64,000 bases of DNA. It comes from Daphnia carinata. Lineage: Eukaryota > Arthropoda > Branchiopoda > Diplostraca > Daphniidae. Below the pieces are notes generated by a model. It was not told the DNA's origin. It saw only the letters and a program-made list of their open reading frames with translations, and did no database searches. The DNA is taken from positions 682,001-746,000 of the forward strand of contig NC_081332.1 in assembly GCF_022539665.2 (NCBI RefSeq), written 5' to 3'. A program made the translations under genes and the position numbers. Position 1 is the first letter of the stretch. Each line of letters starts with the position of its first letter. Below are positions 8,501 through 19,579 of the stretch, piece after piece.

Positions 8501-10873
8501 GAAGGCCTTTTCGATGTCGGAGAAAAACCCAATGCGATGAACGCGAAAACGAAGAAGAATGTGCAGCATGTTGTTTTGCAGGGGTGGACCAGTAAGTAGA
8601 CAGTCGTTCAGGCTCGCTCCAGATCGAGTCCTACATGAGCAGTCGTATACAATTCGTATAGGAGTAGTTATAGAATCCTTTTCAACTGGAAAATGTGGAA
8701 TGTAATGGCAGCCTTTTGGAGTTTGGAGAGTACGAGGCACCTTTTCTATAAATTCAGCCTCCAACTGGTCGCGGATGATCTTGCTATAAAGTTGCAGCAT
8801 GTTTGGCTTTTTCAATAAGCTGTGGACGGTGTGGCGAGTTCGGCGCTGACAAATTAGGTAGTTAGACGGCAGCACCGGATGTTCAGTTTTCCATGGCAAA
8901 CGCGCAGTGTATCGGTTGCAATGATAGGAGATGCACGAAGACTGATACGTCGCAGCTGAGTCGTTACTTTCGTCGTCCGGAACAATTCCCAAAACTTCTA
9001 GGGACCATAATTGACTGACGTCATCATGTTGGATTGCGGAGATATGGTAGGAGGAGTTTTGAGAGGAAAGAAACTTATCCGGAAGTGGGCCGGAGACTAG
9101 ATAACCAATAAAGCTGCTTACTGCTGTGGGGCCTGTCCCGTGAATATTGCCGTCTTCAACAATTGACCAATAGGAGTCAGCTCCAATCAAGATATCCACT
9201 GTAAATGGGGTGTTTGTTGTTGGTGGATGAGCTAAATGGAGATCCTGTAGGTGAGGTAACGTAGAAAGGATTGTACGATACGGGTCTTCCAATGGTTCCA
9301 CTATTGTTTCAAGAACCACGGCCTGAATTTGAACACGATCGCCATTAAGACCGTTTAGCCAAAATTGGACCACGTCGTAGTAGCTGGGGTCTAGATATCC
9401 TCCAGATAGACCTTGGAAGCCGGAAAGAGAGAGTAGTACTCGTCGTATTGGATGGAGCCGGAGAATATTCGCCAGACGCGTTGTAATGAACGTAAGCTGT
9501 GATCCATCATCAATAAGAAGGTTAGCGAGCTGAGATTTTGAATGGGAACAAACTGTAGCTACAGCGGTTTTAAGAAAAACGAAAGGCATTGAACTTGTTT
9601 TGATTGCTGCCACGATCTTTGAGTGTATTTTGTTCAGGAGACAGCCAGTATGGGTTGAAGAGGGCTTGGCAAGGAAGTTGGTGGAGGTATTCTTGTCAAG
9701 ATGAAGGCTGGTGTGATGAGGTTGCTGACAACGTTGGCAGCGATAACGAGACGGGCAGTCTTTAATGTTAGTGTGCCCTGCATGGAGGCAGTTTAGACAA
9801 AGCTTTTTGACCTTAGCGACCTTTGCGCGTTCTTCTGGCCCTCTTACTTCACTGCACTGTGTTGGATAGTGCTCGCCTGAACAGTAAGGGCATAACTTCT
9901 TTTTAACCGGATGGGATGACGCGAAAAGTACTTGCTTTGTCGGACGATTTGGTGTAAGCTGGTCATAGCTGTCACTCATAATATCTATCTCTCTTCTAAT
10001 GGCCGCTCTGAGCTCGTCGAGAGACCACTCTGAGTTGCCCTGATGTCGCGTGAGATTTCTACGCACATCACAAGAAAGCTTGTCAATGAGGAGGCAAACC
10101 AAAAGATCGCCATAAGAGTTAGGAGTGGTACCGAGAGCTTCGAGGCCGCGGATATGGGATTCGAGTTGATCGGCAAAGGAACGGAGACTGGAACGGGTTG
10201 AAGCTGCAACGGGCAGATTGATGAGAGCCTTGAAATGAGCAGTAACGACTTTCTTTGGTTGACTGTAGCGCTCACGTAAAAGATCCTTGGCTTTGACGTA
10301 GTTGTCGTTAGATGAAGTGAGTCCAAGAAGAGCGGCTTTAGCTTCCCCTTCGAGTTTTGAAATAAGGAAATTAAATTTTGTGGCGCCACTGTAGCTTTTC
10401 GCATCTACTTCTGCTTCAAATACGTCCCAAAAACTGGACCATAGAAGAATGTCTCCCTTGAAAACAGGTAAGTCGAATTTTGGAAGGGCACTGGCGGACG
10501 GAGTTGGCGCGACAGGAACGAGTGGAAGTTGAGGAGCAAGTGCAGCTGTAGCAGCATCTTCTTCAGATTGGAACGCTGCCAGTTGGAATTCAAAGTTGTC
10601 TCTGGCGTCACGAAGAATTTGGTTGGTGTTATCAGCGCCATCCATCTCTTCCTCTAAATCTGATGGATCCGTTTGAGTAAAAATGGCATTGTCAAGTGTT
10701 TCAATAGCCGCAATTTTCGTCTCCAGATCGGCAAGTTTTCTACGAAGCTCATGAATCTTTTGCACCCTAGTTTGATCGTTATTAGCAACAATGTCAGCCA
10801 TTTTATTCACCATACGTGTAGCAGCTGAACGATTGCCACCGCGTTGGGCGGTGAGACGAGCGCGGTCTGCCAT
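5585..10873 (-). CDS. BEL/Pao retrotransposon gag-pol polyprotein, full length
   Basis: This is one uninterrupted 1,762-residue frame starting at a true ATG. The order is: gag with an N-terminal coiled-coil-like segment; three cysteine knuckles at about 328-391 (CPYC, CLNC...C, CQRC); an aspartic protease with DDGS at about 455; reverse transcriptase with YVDN replacing the usual YVDD; RNase H (FVDASQQAYGAV); an integrase zinc head; an integrase core (GIDFAGPF, LSDNATTF, GGFWERL); and a DUF5641-type tail. It encodes all functions for retrotransposition and has no internal stop or frameshift, so it is probably a recent insertion. It sits on the opposite strand to BEL element 1 and belongs to a different lineage, because the LTRs are unrelated. 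Confidence 0.95.
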   Translation of the reverse strand: MADRARLTAQRGGNRSAATRMVNKMADIVANNDQTRVQKIHELRRKLADLETKIAAIETLDNAIFTQTDPSDLEEEMDGADNTNQILRDARDNFEFQLAAFQSEEDAATAALAPQLPLVPVAPTPSASALPKFDLPVFKGDILLWSSFWDVFEAEVDAKSYSGATKFNFLISKLEGEAKAALLGLTSSNDNYVKAKDLLRERYSQPKKVVTAHFKALINLPVAASTRSSLRSFADQLESHIRGLEALGTTPNSYGDLLVCLLIDKLSCDVRRNLTRHQGNSEWSLDELRAAIRREIDIMSDSYDQLTPNRPTKQVLFASSHPVKKKLCPYCSGEHYPTQCSEVRGPEERAKVAKVKKLCLNCLHAGHTNIKDCPSRYRCQRCQQPHHTSLHLDKNTSTNFLAKPSSTHTGCLLNKIHSKIVAAIKTSSMPFVFLKTAVATVCSHSKSQLANLLIDDGSQLTFITTRLANILRLHPIRRVLLSLSGFQGLSGGYLDPSYYDVVQFWLNGLNGDRVQIQAVVLETIVEPLEDPYRTILSTLPHLQDLHLAHPPTTNTPFTVDILIGADSYWSIVEDGNIHGTGPTAVSSFIGYLVSGPLPDKFLSSQNSSYHISAIQHDDVSQLWSLEVLGIVPDDESNDSAATYQSSCISYHCNRYTARLPWKTEHPVLPSNYLICQRRTRHTVHSLLKKPNMLQLYSKIIRDQLEAEFIEKVPRTLQTPKGCHYIPHFPVEKDSITTPIRIVYDCSCRTRSGASLNDCLLTGPPLQNNMLHILLRFRVHRIGFFSDIEKAFHKVQLYEADRDFVRFFWLSDDNDPESDFAIYRFKVIPFGASSSPFILNSVIKKHLQRYSSPVSTDIESNIYVDNLMSGSETTAEASIYYAESISTFQAASLSLHSWAFSDASLNNRAILDGVADASSLTKALGLLWDRTTDQLQLPHFSLPQFCTPKATKRDLLRAVASIYDPLGFISPLSIPARILIQQIWKEKLEWDDPLPSPFADKWNSLANALVNAKPKIRRSYFGTRSRVNSLHVFVDASQQAYGAVAYLLDGQDTAFVMSKARVAPLKGNTPQLTLPQLELMAAIIGTRLATTIITAFKSLNILLEIFMWSDSQIVLYWLSKADRLKNPFVSNRIATIQAFNRLHLATWNYCPTTSNPADLLTRGITLQQLQASPIWINGPSWLPSREDWPQWSVSRLNQVKILHLMDISTKTAPTRLPLTIDIAKVMDISRFNWTSLKRTTAVLFRQLYNFRQKKEKWIQGFLSTNELHQAEIKWIHSFQFRFLAAEYDYLCGDKRGRRPSLVSQLDLYIDNNSIIRCQGRLTNADLSSDAKNPILIPKNSKLSEIIIRFYHERALHSGAASTICHIRQRFWISSIRQQVKAVVRLCTTCRRVNGPPYRAPNSASLPSFRVRGDRAFAVTGIDFAGPFPIRALPGQEESKAYICLFTCTTSRAIHLELVEDLTTANFILAFRSFITHHFQPRMVLSDNATTFESAARMLKRLYESTEVVKYLSDNQIEWRFIPKRAPWYGGFWERLVGLTKEALKKMLGRTRLKFNEFRIIVAEIETILNDRPLTYVSSDLRDPQALTPSHLLYGDRLTRFPYDPATDEELLDPTFGEKPSHLLNMFSRRQRILKSFWKRWQRDYLTSLRERHIVSGKHFESSAKVGDVVLVHNEGPRIDWKLAIIEKLIVSPDGETRIAEIRTAEGKTNRPVSKLYPLEITETSEASPHYPIQTVSSDPTPSPRPPRQAALAAKERIRLLAEE

Positions 10874-11122
10874 AACAAATACCAGAAATTTAGGACAGGC
10901 TTAGAAATTTGCAATACCCACGAGTTAAGCGCCGTGCGTAGCGGCGTGGGTAGTGCCGTGCGCAGCCACGAGGGACAACACGAGGGACAACACGAGGGAC
11001 AAAACACGAGATTTGTGGACAATCACTGGTGAAATGGTGACGCAATGAATGATGAGATGAAGATGAAATGATATAAGTCTCGCTGTTTTGAACAGACCCT
11101 AGTCAATATTGCCGAGCATGGG
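10874..11122 (-). mobile_element. 5' leader of BEL element 2, ending in an assembly gap
   Basis: This is non-coding sequence upstream of gag. It contains three head-to-tail copies of a 12-mer (CACGAGGGACAA, 10968-11003). The 5' LTR should follow but is not seen before the gap, so it is probably hidden there or collapsed in assembly. Confidence 0.5.
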
Positions 11123-11222
11123 NNNNNNNNNNNNNNNNNNNNNNNNNNNNNNNNNNNNNNNNNNNNNNNNNNNNNNNNNNNNNNNNNNNNNNNNNNNNNN
11201 NNNNNNNNNNNNNNNNNNNNNN
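11123..11222. other. Assembly gap, 100 N
   Basis: Exactly 100 N is the conventional size for a gap of unknown length. Sequence on the two sides may not be truly adjacent. Confidence 0.99.
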
Positions 11223-11660
11223 CAACCGTTGATAACTCGAAGAGTATGGTCCACACTGGGACCACAAAAATCACCAAATTCATCATCATTGTCACTATCA
11301 GGAATTGGGTTGAAAAAGACACTATTAGATTGTATCTTGTTCAGAGAATGGACCTGCACAGGCAATGAAACCTGAAACCCAGCTTCCCCATTGCAACTTC
11401 CTATATAAAAGAAAGGAATGCTAAACTCTCATGAAAATGTTTGTAGAGCGTAAAGTGTTATACCGATTGCTGGATACGTGACAGCACTTGTGAAATCACC
11501 AAATTCGTCATCTTCATTACTAATATCATTGAAAGGGTTTTTTAATGGGCCGGAATATGAAAAATGCCATTTCAAAGATACTGACAAATAATTCTTGAAT
11601 ATCATCCAACTTTGGGACAATTTTGTTCGACTTTCCACAACAGACGATGGTAATGGAAAT
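11223..11660 (-). CDS. Exon fragments of a DDEFGDF-motif protein (partial)
   Basis: Two minus-strand exons, about 11660-11464 and 11390-11223, each carry the acidic motif DDEFGDF (NEDDEFGDFTS and SDNDDEFGDFCG). Repeats of this kind occur in clathrin-adaptor partners such as gamma-synergin and aftiphilin. The likeness rests only on the motif, so the family is a guess. The upstream exon probably ends at a GTATAA donor (11463), but the phase to the next exon is not resolved. The 3' end runs into the gap. The gene is incomplete here. Confidence 0.35.
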
Positions 11661-11981
11661 CAGCTGACAGATGTTGGCCTCATTATTTAATGTAACCTTT
11701 ATTACTTATTTAAATTTTAAAAACTTGATTCTTGAACTTGTAAATTTAGGAGAATTAAAAAAATTACAAAAATTGATTTTAATCGGTATACGATTTTTAA
11801 AATGTTGACCAAAAAATAAGGTGATTAAGGTCTACTTGCTTTCAAGACAGGTAGCCCTCTGACGTCGGAATGCGTTCAAAGTTTTGTTTTGTTCACCTCC
11901 GGCAGGGTTTCAACTGAAAACCCCATCAAGTGTGTATGTGTTTAATTCAGCCGTTTCAAAGTTTATCAGATCACAAGGAAA

Positions 11982-14000
11982 ATGTTAACGAAGAAAAAAG
12001 ATCCAAAAACTTGGAACTCTAATGGAACAACAACAGGGAAATACTTGAAGAAAGAGGCGCCTTCAGATGTACCAAGTAAAAATACCATTCCACTTAATGC
12101 AAATTTTAGTCTATGTCAACTAACTAGCGAAAAATGTATAACAGTCATCAATGTTTGGACCTCGACGAGGACCGTCGACGCTCTGAAGAGCAAGTCTCAG
12201 GCAGCCAAGAAGCTGAGCGGTTCCACCCAGAGCCTGGAAGTGGTGTCCAACATCAAGCACGGTGGCAAGCAGCAGATCCAGACTGGTTACGAAGGGAGGT
12301 ACATACCTGCCAGCGAAGTCAAGGCTGAGCAGCAGCAGCAGCAGCAGCAGCAAAGTCATTTGGTAGGTAGCTTTAAAATATGTTTGTATAATGGTGATTC
12401 GTCATTTGGCATGTTTGCTTGCATTGGCACTTAGCTTGAGTGAATGTTCAAATCCTTGTTTGTGTTGCACGGCTTTTGCCCCCCAATTAGTCTGCCTCCT
12501 TTGACGAGGCCTACGCTGATTACGCCGAGGTATCTGAGAGTGACTCGCTTTCTCTGGCAAGAGGTCTGGGCCTTGAGGGTCATGTTCTGATGAAACCAGG
12601 GTCTGAGCAGTTTCCACCTGTTGCCAACTCTCCTTTATGCCACCCATCACAAAATCCCCCGGCCAATCCACTGAAACTCGTTCTGGTTGATCCCGACTCC
12701 CAGGTATGGCTTTCCTAATTTAGCTTTTTGTTTTATTGTTTCTTAGTCTTGTCTGCTGGTGCACTTATTTCTCTCTCCATGGTGTGGCTGGCAAACGAAT
12801 GAATCTCACATTTCTTTGTTTTCCACAACAAAATGAGCTAAGAAATTTCCTTATTTTGACAATTACAGTTGAGCTCTATGCAGGCAGCTGAACAACAACA
12901 ACAGCAACACATTTATCCTCTTTACCTGTCGGCTTCGGCACGTGAACAGCAACAGCAATTGTTGGTGCTGCAACAACAGTTGGCCCAATTAAGGCTTAGT
13001 GTCCAACAGCATCAACAGCAGCAGCAACAAATTCACCAACAACATTCACCTACCTATGCCAACATCCCTCTTTTACTTTCTAGTAGCGTTAGCGCATCAC
13101 AATCGTCTCTGGCCAGTAACAGCAGCTCCCAACAACAAGAAAATCCTGTCTATCAGAACCTAAGTAAATCAACGAATGCAGGAGCAACAGGTGCTGCAGC
13201 GGTACCAACGACATCGACCAATACGAGTCAAGATAGTGGCTCAGAAGAATTTCCCTTACCACCTGGTTGGTCCATAGATTACACCTTACGTGGACGAAAG
13301 TACTACATTGATCATAACACGCAGACAACGCATTGGTCTCATCCGTTGGAGAAGGAAGGCTTACCCACTGGTACTCATTCTAAATTTGATCCTTTGAATT
13401 CTAATTGAATCATAATTTCTAGGTTGGGAACGAGTTGAATCGAGCGAGTTTGGCATTTATTACGTAAATCACACGACTCGCCACGCCCAATATGAACATC
13501 CTTGTGCACCTCGTTACATTACGTCAGGGTCCTCATCTTTGGCGGATGCGCAAATGCGGCCGTCGAGACCAATGCCTCCAGCCCCTCGCCACACTGAATT
13601 TCATGCACCACCACAAGTGTTGGTGCCGGCCAATCCATACCTTTACGAAGAGATTCCATATTGGCTCCAGTTCTATTCTCGTGCAGCACCTGAACACGAT
13701 CACAAGTTGCGTTGGGAGCTTTTCCGGCTGCCGGAACTCGACTGCTACGACAACGTTCTTAAACGACTCTACAAACAGGAATTGGAGACGATCGTCATGA
13801 ACTACGAAGCTTACCGATCCGCAATGGCGCGTGAACTTGAGCGGAGAAGAGCTGAAGGTCACAACAGACATTTTCCGGGACACCAACGTCAACAACAACC
13901 ACAACAAGCTGGGATGTTGCATCAAGTACCACAACAGCAGCCGTCTAGAAGTCATCTGAAAGAGAAAGCTTTGGCTGGAGACCTTGAAACTAAAGTTTAA
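11982..14000 (+). CDS. sav: Salvador homolog (Hippo pathway WW/SARAH scaffold)
   Basis: Predicted exons are 11982-12362, 12491-12703, 12869-13370 and 13423-14000, all with GT-AG borders and matching phase, giving about 557 residues. The N terminus (MLTKKKD...GKYLKKE) matches the conserved start of Salvador/SAV1. A glutamine-rich middle is followed by WW1 ([20 protein letters not shown]), with the 52-bp intron falling between WW1 and WW2 ([14 protein letters not shown]). A C-terminal SARAH coiled coil (about 13650-13850) includes [17 protein letters not shown]. Salvador binds Hippo/MST through SARAH and promotes Warts phosphorylation at the cell cortex. A possible in-frame 69-bp intron lies in exon 1 (12076-12144, GTAAAA...ACAG), which would shorten the protein to 534 residues. 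Confidence 0.93.
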
Positions 14001-14049
14001 ATGAAATAAATTTTGTTTTTTACAGTGTCGTTGATGTCTTTCGCGATTC

Positions 14050-14055
14050 AATAAA
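14050..14055 (+). terminator. Polyadenylation signal of salvador
   Basis: AATAAA lies 50 bp after the salvador stop codon, with a second overlapping copy. Confidence 0.6.
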
Positions 14056-14059
14056 TAAA

Positions 14060-16215
14060 TTTTATAGTAGGATGGATACTATCACCTTTTTGTTTAAATA
14101 TTAAAACAATCTTTGGGGCTGTAACGCAGATCGTTAATATTTATAACTATTTTGTAATTCGAACGCTGCCCGTTTAACTTTCATCATCACCGTCTCAAAA
14201 ATTTGAGTGATCTAAAATTAATATAGCAGAAATTGTTTTTAAAGGCATGAAAAATTAATGGATGAATTTTGTAACTTAAGCGTTGGTAATATATGTAAAT
14301 AAAAATTTTGAATTCCTAATTTAACATATTCGAACCTGTTTGGCGGTACAGACTCGATGATATCCAAATCGACTTCACAGACCTCCAGGACAGCCGAGTG
14401 TCCACGTTGTGGAATGCATTTCAAATTCCGTTTAAATAACAATGCATAAACGCCAGGTGTCGTTTAAAGGAAAGACTTGTCATCATTGGTAGTGACAACC
14501 AAGATCTCCCACTCGTGTTGAAGGGTAGGAACGTGATTTCTCCGGATGGACAGTTACTTCACCTGTGCTGGTGCGATCACCTTGCCTACTTTATTAATGA
14601 AATAGAAAAAAAAAAAGAATAACTCACAAAATGTACAAGTGTAATGGAAATGCAATTTGATGAGTAACGAAATCTTGGGATTGATACGATACTAAATAAC
14701 TAACCTGCAGATTTTTCCATTCGATTGCTTCTTTGTTGCTGCATTTAATAAGGCAAGGTTAAATTCGCGAATCGAATTTATGCCAAATCTATGCTTGAAA
14801 TTTCCATTTGCTCAATCTGTATATCCTTCCTCGGCTATGGACAGTCAATTGATGTACGAAGTTTCGTGATGGGAGATGGGCCATTCTTTATCAGTAGACG
14901 AGTACTGATCTGGTCATTTGCTTTTCCCCAACAGCCAAATGACATCGTTGTATTTGCTATGAACTTTCAGCGCGTTCATCTCCATCCGCATAGACGGATG
15001 TAGACCAAGCCTCCTCTGTTGTAACTTGTTTTATCCCTGATGGAAGTGGAAGCCGGATTCTCTAATATTTCCTTTAGTTGTAAATTTGCTGTAGGCTTTA
15101 TTTTGATTTATATTTTCTAAGAAAAACAACTTACTGTATGATGAATTCTTTCCAAAGAATCCATATCGACTTGACTGAGACTGTGGCCTTTGTTTAGTTG
15201 CTGCATTTTTGTGGTAGCCTTTCAGCACCAAACCTCTGACTGTCTTTAGCCTTGATGCCATAAAAACTGGCATCAGTTTTTCACAGCATCAAATTTGGGT
15301 GTGATATTCTTTGAAGAATCGAACTTAAAATTTCAAGTCCCATCTGATTGTTCATTTTGTAGCCCCCCTTTTTTTTTTACCTAAAAACAGCAAAAAGTAA
15401 TGAATGTATATATATAATTAAGGTATAAGCAAGTAAAAGCAAGAAATGCATGTCCAAGAATATAAGATGGAACATTTAGATGGTTTTATCAACCAGGGCA
15501 TTCATAAACTTATGCTTCCTTCGATGATGAAAGAACTTTTGAATTTTGATAATTACTCAAAAATTAGTCTTTAAATAATTACTTACATGCACTTTTCAAG
15601 TGAAGAATGGATACAAATTCTCAAATTCAATAATAGATGTGTGAAGTTTTTGAGAAACACTGGATGTATAAATATAAAGTTTTTTACAGCACACATGTCG
15701 TGATGAGGACCTCCTAGTTCGAATCTGAACTTGGGCGACCACGATATAGACGTTGTCATTTTCTCTTTCACAAATAAAATTTATCGAAATTTAACTTTTG
15801 ATTTTCTAAGCATAACAAAGAGGATGTATTTTACTTCGAGTAAAAAAAAGAACTTTTACTTTTTTTCTTCAGGTTAGGGTAGAAGACAAATGAAAATGCT
15901 GTACGAGCAAAGAGCAGAATTGTACCCTCTGTACAGAACACGTGACTAGATCAGAGGTATGAAAATGGAGAACAATTCTCATCGGTAAGTCGAAAGTTTC
16001 AACAATACATAGGCATTAAAATGAGATGCTGAGTAGGGAATACGTTAACATAATAGGAACGTACACAGAGACTTTGAACAATAACCAAAATGGCAAGAAA
16101 AGAACACATTTTTTACTTGGCTACCATCTGGATTTTGGCCAAATTCAGGTAAAAAACTATATTTACAACAATAAAAAAATAACTAATTGCTAACTGATGG
16201 AATTAATTTTATAAT
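14060..16215. other. Intergenic stretch with no recognised gene
   Basis: A minus-strand frame at about 14442-14300 (ending ...PPNRFEYVKLG) and another at about 14540-14460 (HEWEILVVTTNDDKSF) read like conserved exons, but stops separate them and I recognise no family; they may be remnants of a decayed gene. The rest is AT-rich, with only short chance frames. Confidence 0.5.
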
Positions 16216-19200
16216 CTAGCCATAGTGCCTGCAGAAAGATGAAAAGACAAGAAAGATACCATAAAGAAAAGCTACTGGCCATGTGATTGAAGTAACAGAA
16301 ATTGCATTTGAGGATAGATGGCTCCCGTGATACATCAACATTGGTCGTGATTTGGCACCGACCCCCGTCTCGGGACTGAGCGTTAACGCTGTCGAGCTCC
16401 AGTAAACAGAGCCAACGGCTGCCGTACAATTGAAAGTAATTACAGCATCCATTTCTTGGTGATTATCATTAGACGCCGCTATCATCCATTTCCATCTGAG
16501 TCCCAGTATAGACGTTTCCAATAACGTGCTAGAATTACTTGCCTTGTCGTCAATAAATGGGGCATATTCAATCATGTGCTCCCCCTTCACCTATCTCACA
16601 TAAATTTCAAAAAACAATTAATATTGTGAAAAATTTTTTTGTTTATTTTGTAGTTACAGACCTTGAAACCATTGACGTACCAATGAAGTTCGGCTGCTGG
16701 TTTTGAACGACTCGACGTGCAATTGATTTGAATTTCGTCATTATCACGAGCGTTGGATTGCCGTGAATAATACAAATGATACGATCGATGATAGTTATCA
16801 TCACTTTTTAATATTCTGTAAGCAGAATTGCCGAGTGTCACGTTGGAATCGAACGAGAAAAAACCCTTGGTGTTGATCCGAGGTCCGAATTCTGGTAAAG
16901 CTTCAACAAATTTAAACAATAAATTAATTTTCTTAAATGCATTTTTGGACATTGCGCAGAAAATACGTGAATGATTCACTTCGGTTATATTTATTCCCTT
17001 TCTCGTAAAAAGATTAGGAAAACAAACCCAAAAATAAAAGTCGATACAAAAGAAAAGTTGGGCACTGCAGACGAGACGGATGACAATAGGATGGATAATT
17101 GAGTTGCGTTGGTAAGTATAACTCCCCGGCCGCAGGGCTACTACTACACATCGCCATGTAACATCATTACAATGCGAACAGATAAAAGAATAATCATGTA
17201 ACACATGTTTATTGTTGCTCAAAACAAAGAATTTTGTTTTTAGCCGCATCTACTTGACATTCCTGTAGCCTCTTGTCCACAGGCTGTGTGCCCTGAGTTG
17301 AGCATTACGTATCGCCCACTTGACATTGTAGACATACGCCAATTATTCTACATATTATTTATCTTTCTTAGAGACATTCAACTATTACATCAAACGAATG
17401 TTTCGCTTAAAATGGATCGAGGTGGAGCAAAAAGCCTTTTGTGCATTTCTGTGACGAATCCCCCCTTCACTCGCTTGATGGATTTGCATTAAAAGAGGAT
17501 CATCTCTGTCTCCCCCTTGCGTCTCTATTATTAATTATATACCTCCCCTTTTTTTGTACAGTTGAACAAATGTCCTTTCAACGACAAATCGACGCGTGAC
17601 GTCATATCAGTCGGTAGCCAGACGCAAATGTTTCCGGACGACTAATTGTCAATCCTTTATAGCAAAATATCCGTGTAGAGAAAGCGCATCACTTAATCCA
17701 TACGTCTATTTACAGAACGAAATAGCCGTAGTGTATAATGTTTGGTTAACCTTAGAGTTATGTCAACAAACTTGGGTTGCACTGTATAAATATGTGATTA
17801 TTCATAATGTGAAATATTCTTACCGACAACATTCATTTCGACAGTGTTGAAGGACGTCTGGAATGATGGGGCATCAACTGATACTTCGCATTTGTAACGA
17901 CCTGCAAATGATACCGACATTGTAGGTAATGTTTACTTGTGTCTATCATTCAACTTACCTGTCGATGAAATAGTTAAATGAACCAGGGTGACTTGGAACT
18001 GGTCCGATTGGCTTTTCTGCATCAAGAAAAATTGAATAAAAATTAAATATTTTTTTAGAACTACTCTTACTAATAGTCGTCACGTGTTTAAGCGTATTAA
18101 TCAATGCCCCTTTAGAAATGGCTCATCTTTACAGCTGCATCCCCCATTTTTCGTTCTTTGTGTTCCAATGAATAGAAAATCACTTAGTTACGGTTTGCCA
18201 GAATAATCTAAAATGCCCTTAAAAACTGGTACGCTATTCAATTTGATTTTAAACATATTACTTATACATAAAATTTAATATTAAATAAACTCACGTCCAC
18301 TTTGACGCCTTCAACTGGAAACACTTGCATCGGTGGCTGGTCACGTTGAACGTAACGGAAAAACTCACGCCCACCTTTATACCTTTCAAAAATAATCTTT
18401 TATTAAAAATTTCACTTTGCTTAGCATTAACAAATAAAAATAATAACTCACCATTTAATAGAGTAAAGCGTGTCTCCTTCGAGGTCGTATTGACAAGCAA
18501 GTCGAGCTGTTTGTCCCGTCAATTTCAATGGCGGAATAGACACTTGAAGCAACTTGAGTCCATCCACAGCCAAGACTAGAATAGAAGGTGCAAACAAAAA
18601 TAAAAAATAACAATGTACTTGATAAAATACACGCTATTGTCATCGTTTATTCAAAGTGTCTGCACGACTTTAACTTTGAAGATCCTTTTCGGCTATTATT
18701 ACCCTGCAATTTGAAGTGAAGCGTGTTCTAACAAAAGATGTAAGGGAAAAAGAACCTTATTCCATTTGATTTTATACAACAAAAAAAAGGGCCAACAAGA
18801 AAAGATTTTGCGGACCGACCTGAATTTCCTGATTTATTCATATGAAAAAAATCGATTGCGCACTTTACGGCAATATCCCATACGGAGAAGTGAATAATTG
18901 ATGTATTGCTAGTCTTGGTATCTTTATAGCCTTGATACAGCCGAAAAGAATAAAAGGATTTGCATATGGACTATAAAAGAAAACAGACGAGATTTGTACT
19001 GTGATCTCCGCATCTATTGCAAAATTGTCGAAAAGATCTGTCAGCTGTTCTTATTGGACAGCACAAACATTCAAACATTTTGCTTTAAAGAAAATGAATT
19101 TCCGTTTTTTTTTGACAATACGAGTTCTCTAAATTGTTTCTCGTCGACTTCTAGTGGGGAATCCACGTCATTACAGTGGAATATAAAAGAAAGACAATCA

Positions 19201-19573
19201 AGAGACAAAAAAAGAAGAAACCTCAACGTGATTATCTATAGGTCTACGCTGTAGGGGAGTGTGTTAGATAATCAGAGGGAAAAGAAACAACAAAGAGGAA
19301 CCGTGTCTCATTTTGCCATCTATTCTTCTCTTCATCAACCAACAATGAGGCCTTGATGAACTTGCATTGGCAATCATTTACTAATGTTTCCCTCCAGTTA
19401 ACTTGATTACGTTTTTTAGATTCGAATACATCACGCTATTCAAGAATAACAGATAAACTATCAAAACGTTTAGGTAAAATATCATACTTACAGTTGATGA
19501 CAATCAAAATTAAATAGAGTTTGATGCCAATTAGACGCCAACACGAACAATCAGTCCAGCACATTTGAAACAT
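16216..19573 (-). CDS. Beaten path (Beat)-like immunoglobulin protein
   Basis: Seven exons on minus, 19573-19492, 18575-18452, 18382-18295, 18016-17959, 17901-17824, 16900-16662 and 16590-16216, join in phase to 347 residues plus stop. Exon 1 gives a signal sequence (LIGIKLYLILIVIN). The first Ig domain spans exons 2-5, with Cys in ARLACQYDLEGDTLYS and the partner Cys in GRYKCEVSVDAPSFQ, and FFRYVQRDQPPMQVFP between them. These are hallmark Beat-family strings. The second, divergent Ig part has INCTSSRSKPAAELHWYVNG and FNCTAAVG. The C terminus is hydrophobic (WPVAFLYGIFLVFSSF), suggesting a GPI anchor. Beat proteins bind Sidestep proteins in motor-axon guidance. Introns 1 and 5 are about 0.9 kb. 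The exon 6 donor (GTCTGT) is weak. The exact Beat subtype is not determined. Confidence 0.9.
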
Positions 19574-19579
19574 TTCAGT

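Noticed and set aside
10807-11032. Frames with repeated SCCPSCCPS / GQHEGQHEG at the leader of BEL element 2
   Set aside because: They come from a 12-bp triplicate in non-coding leader sequence.
14791-15003. 70-codon plus frame (MLEISICSICISFLGYG...)
   Set aside because: It shows no domain, splice partner or conservation that could be judged; it is probably chance in AT-rich DNA.
18455-18643. Apparent signal-peptide frame (MTIACILSSTLLFFIFV) at the start of the second Beat-like exon
   Set aside because: The hydrophobic run is the pyrimidine-rich end of an intron. The Ig frame starts after TTCTAG at 18575, and a proper signal exon lies at 19573-19492 in matching phase.
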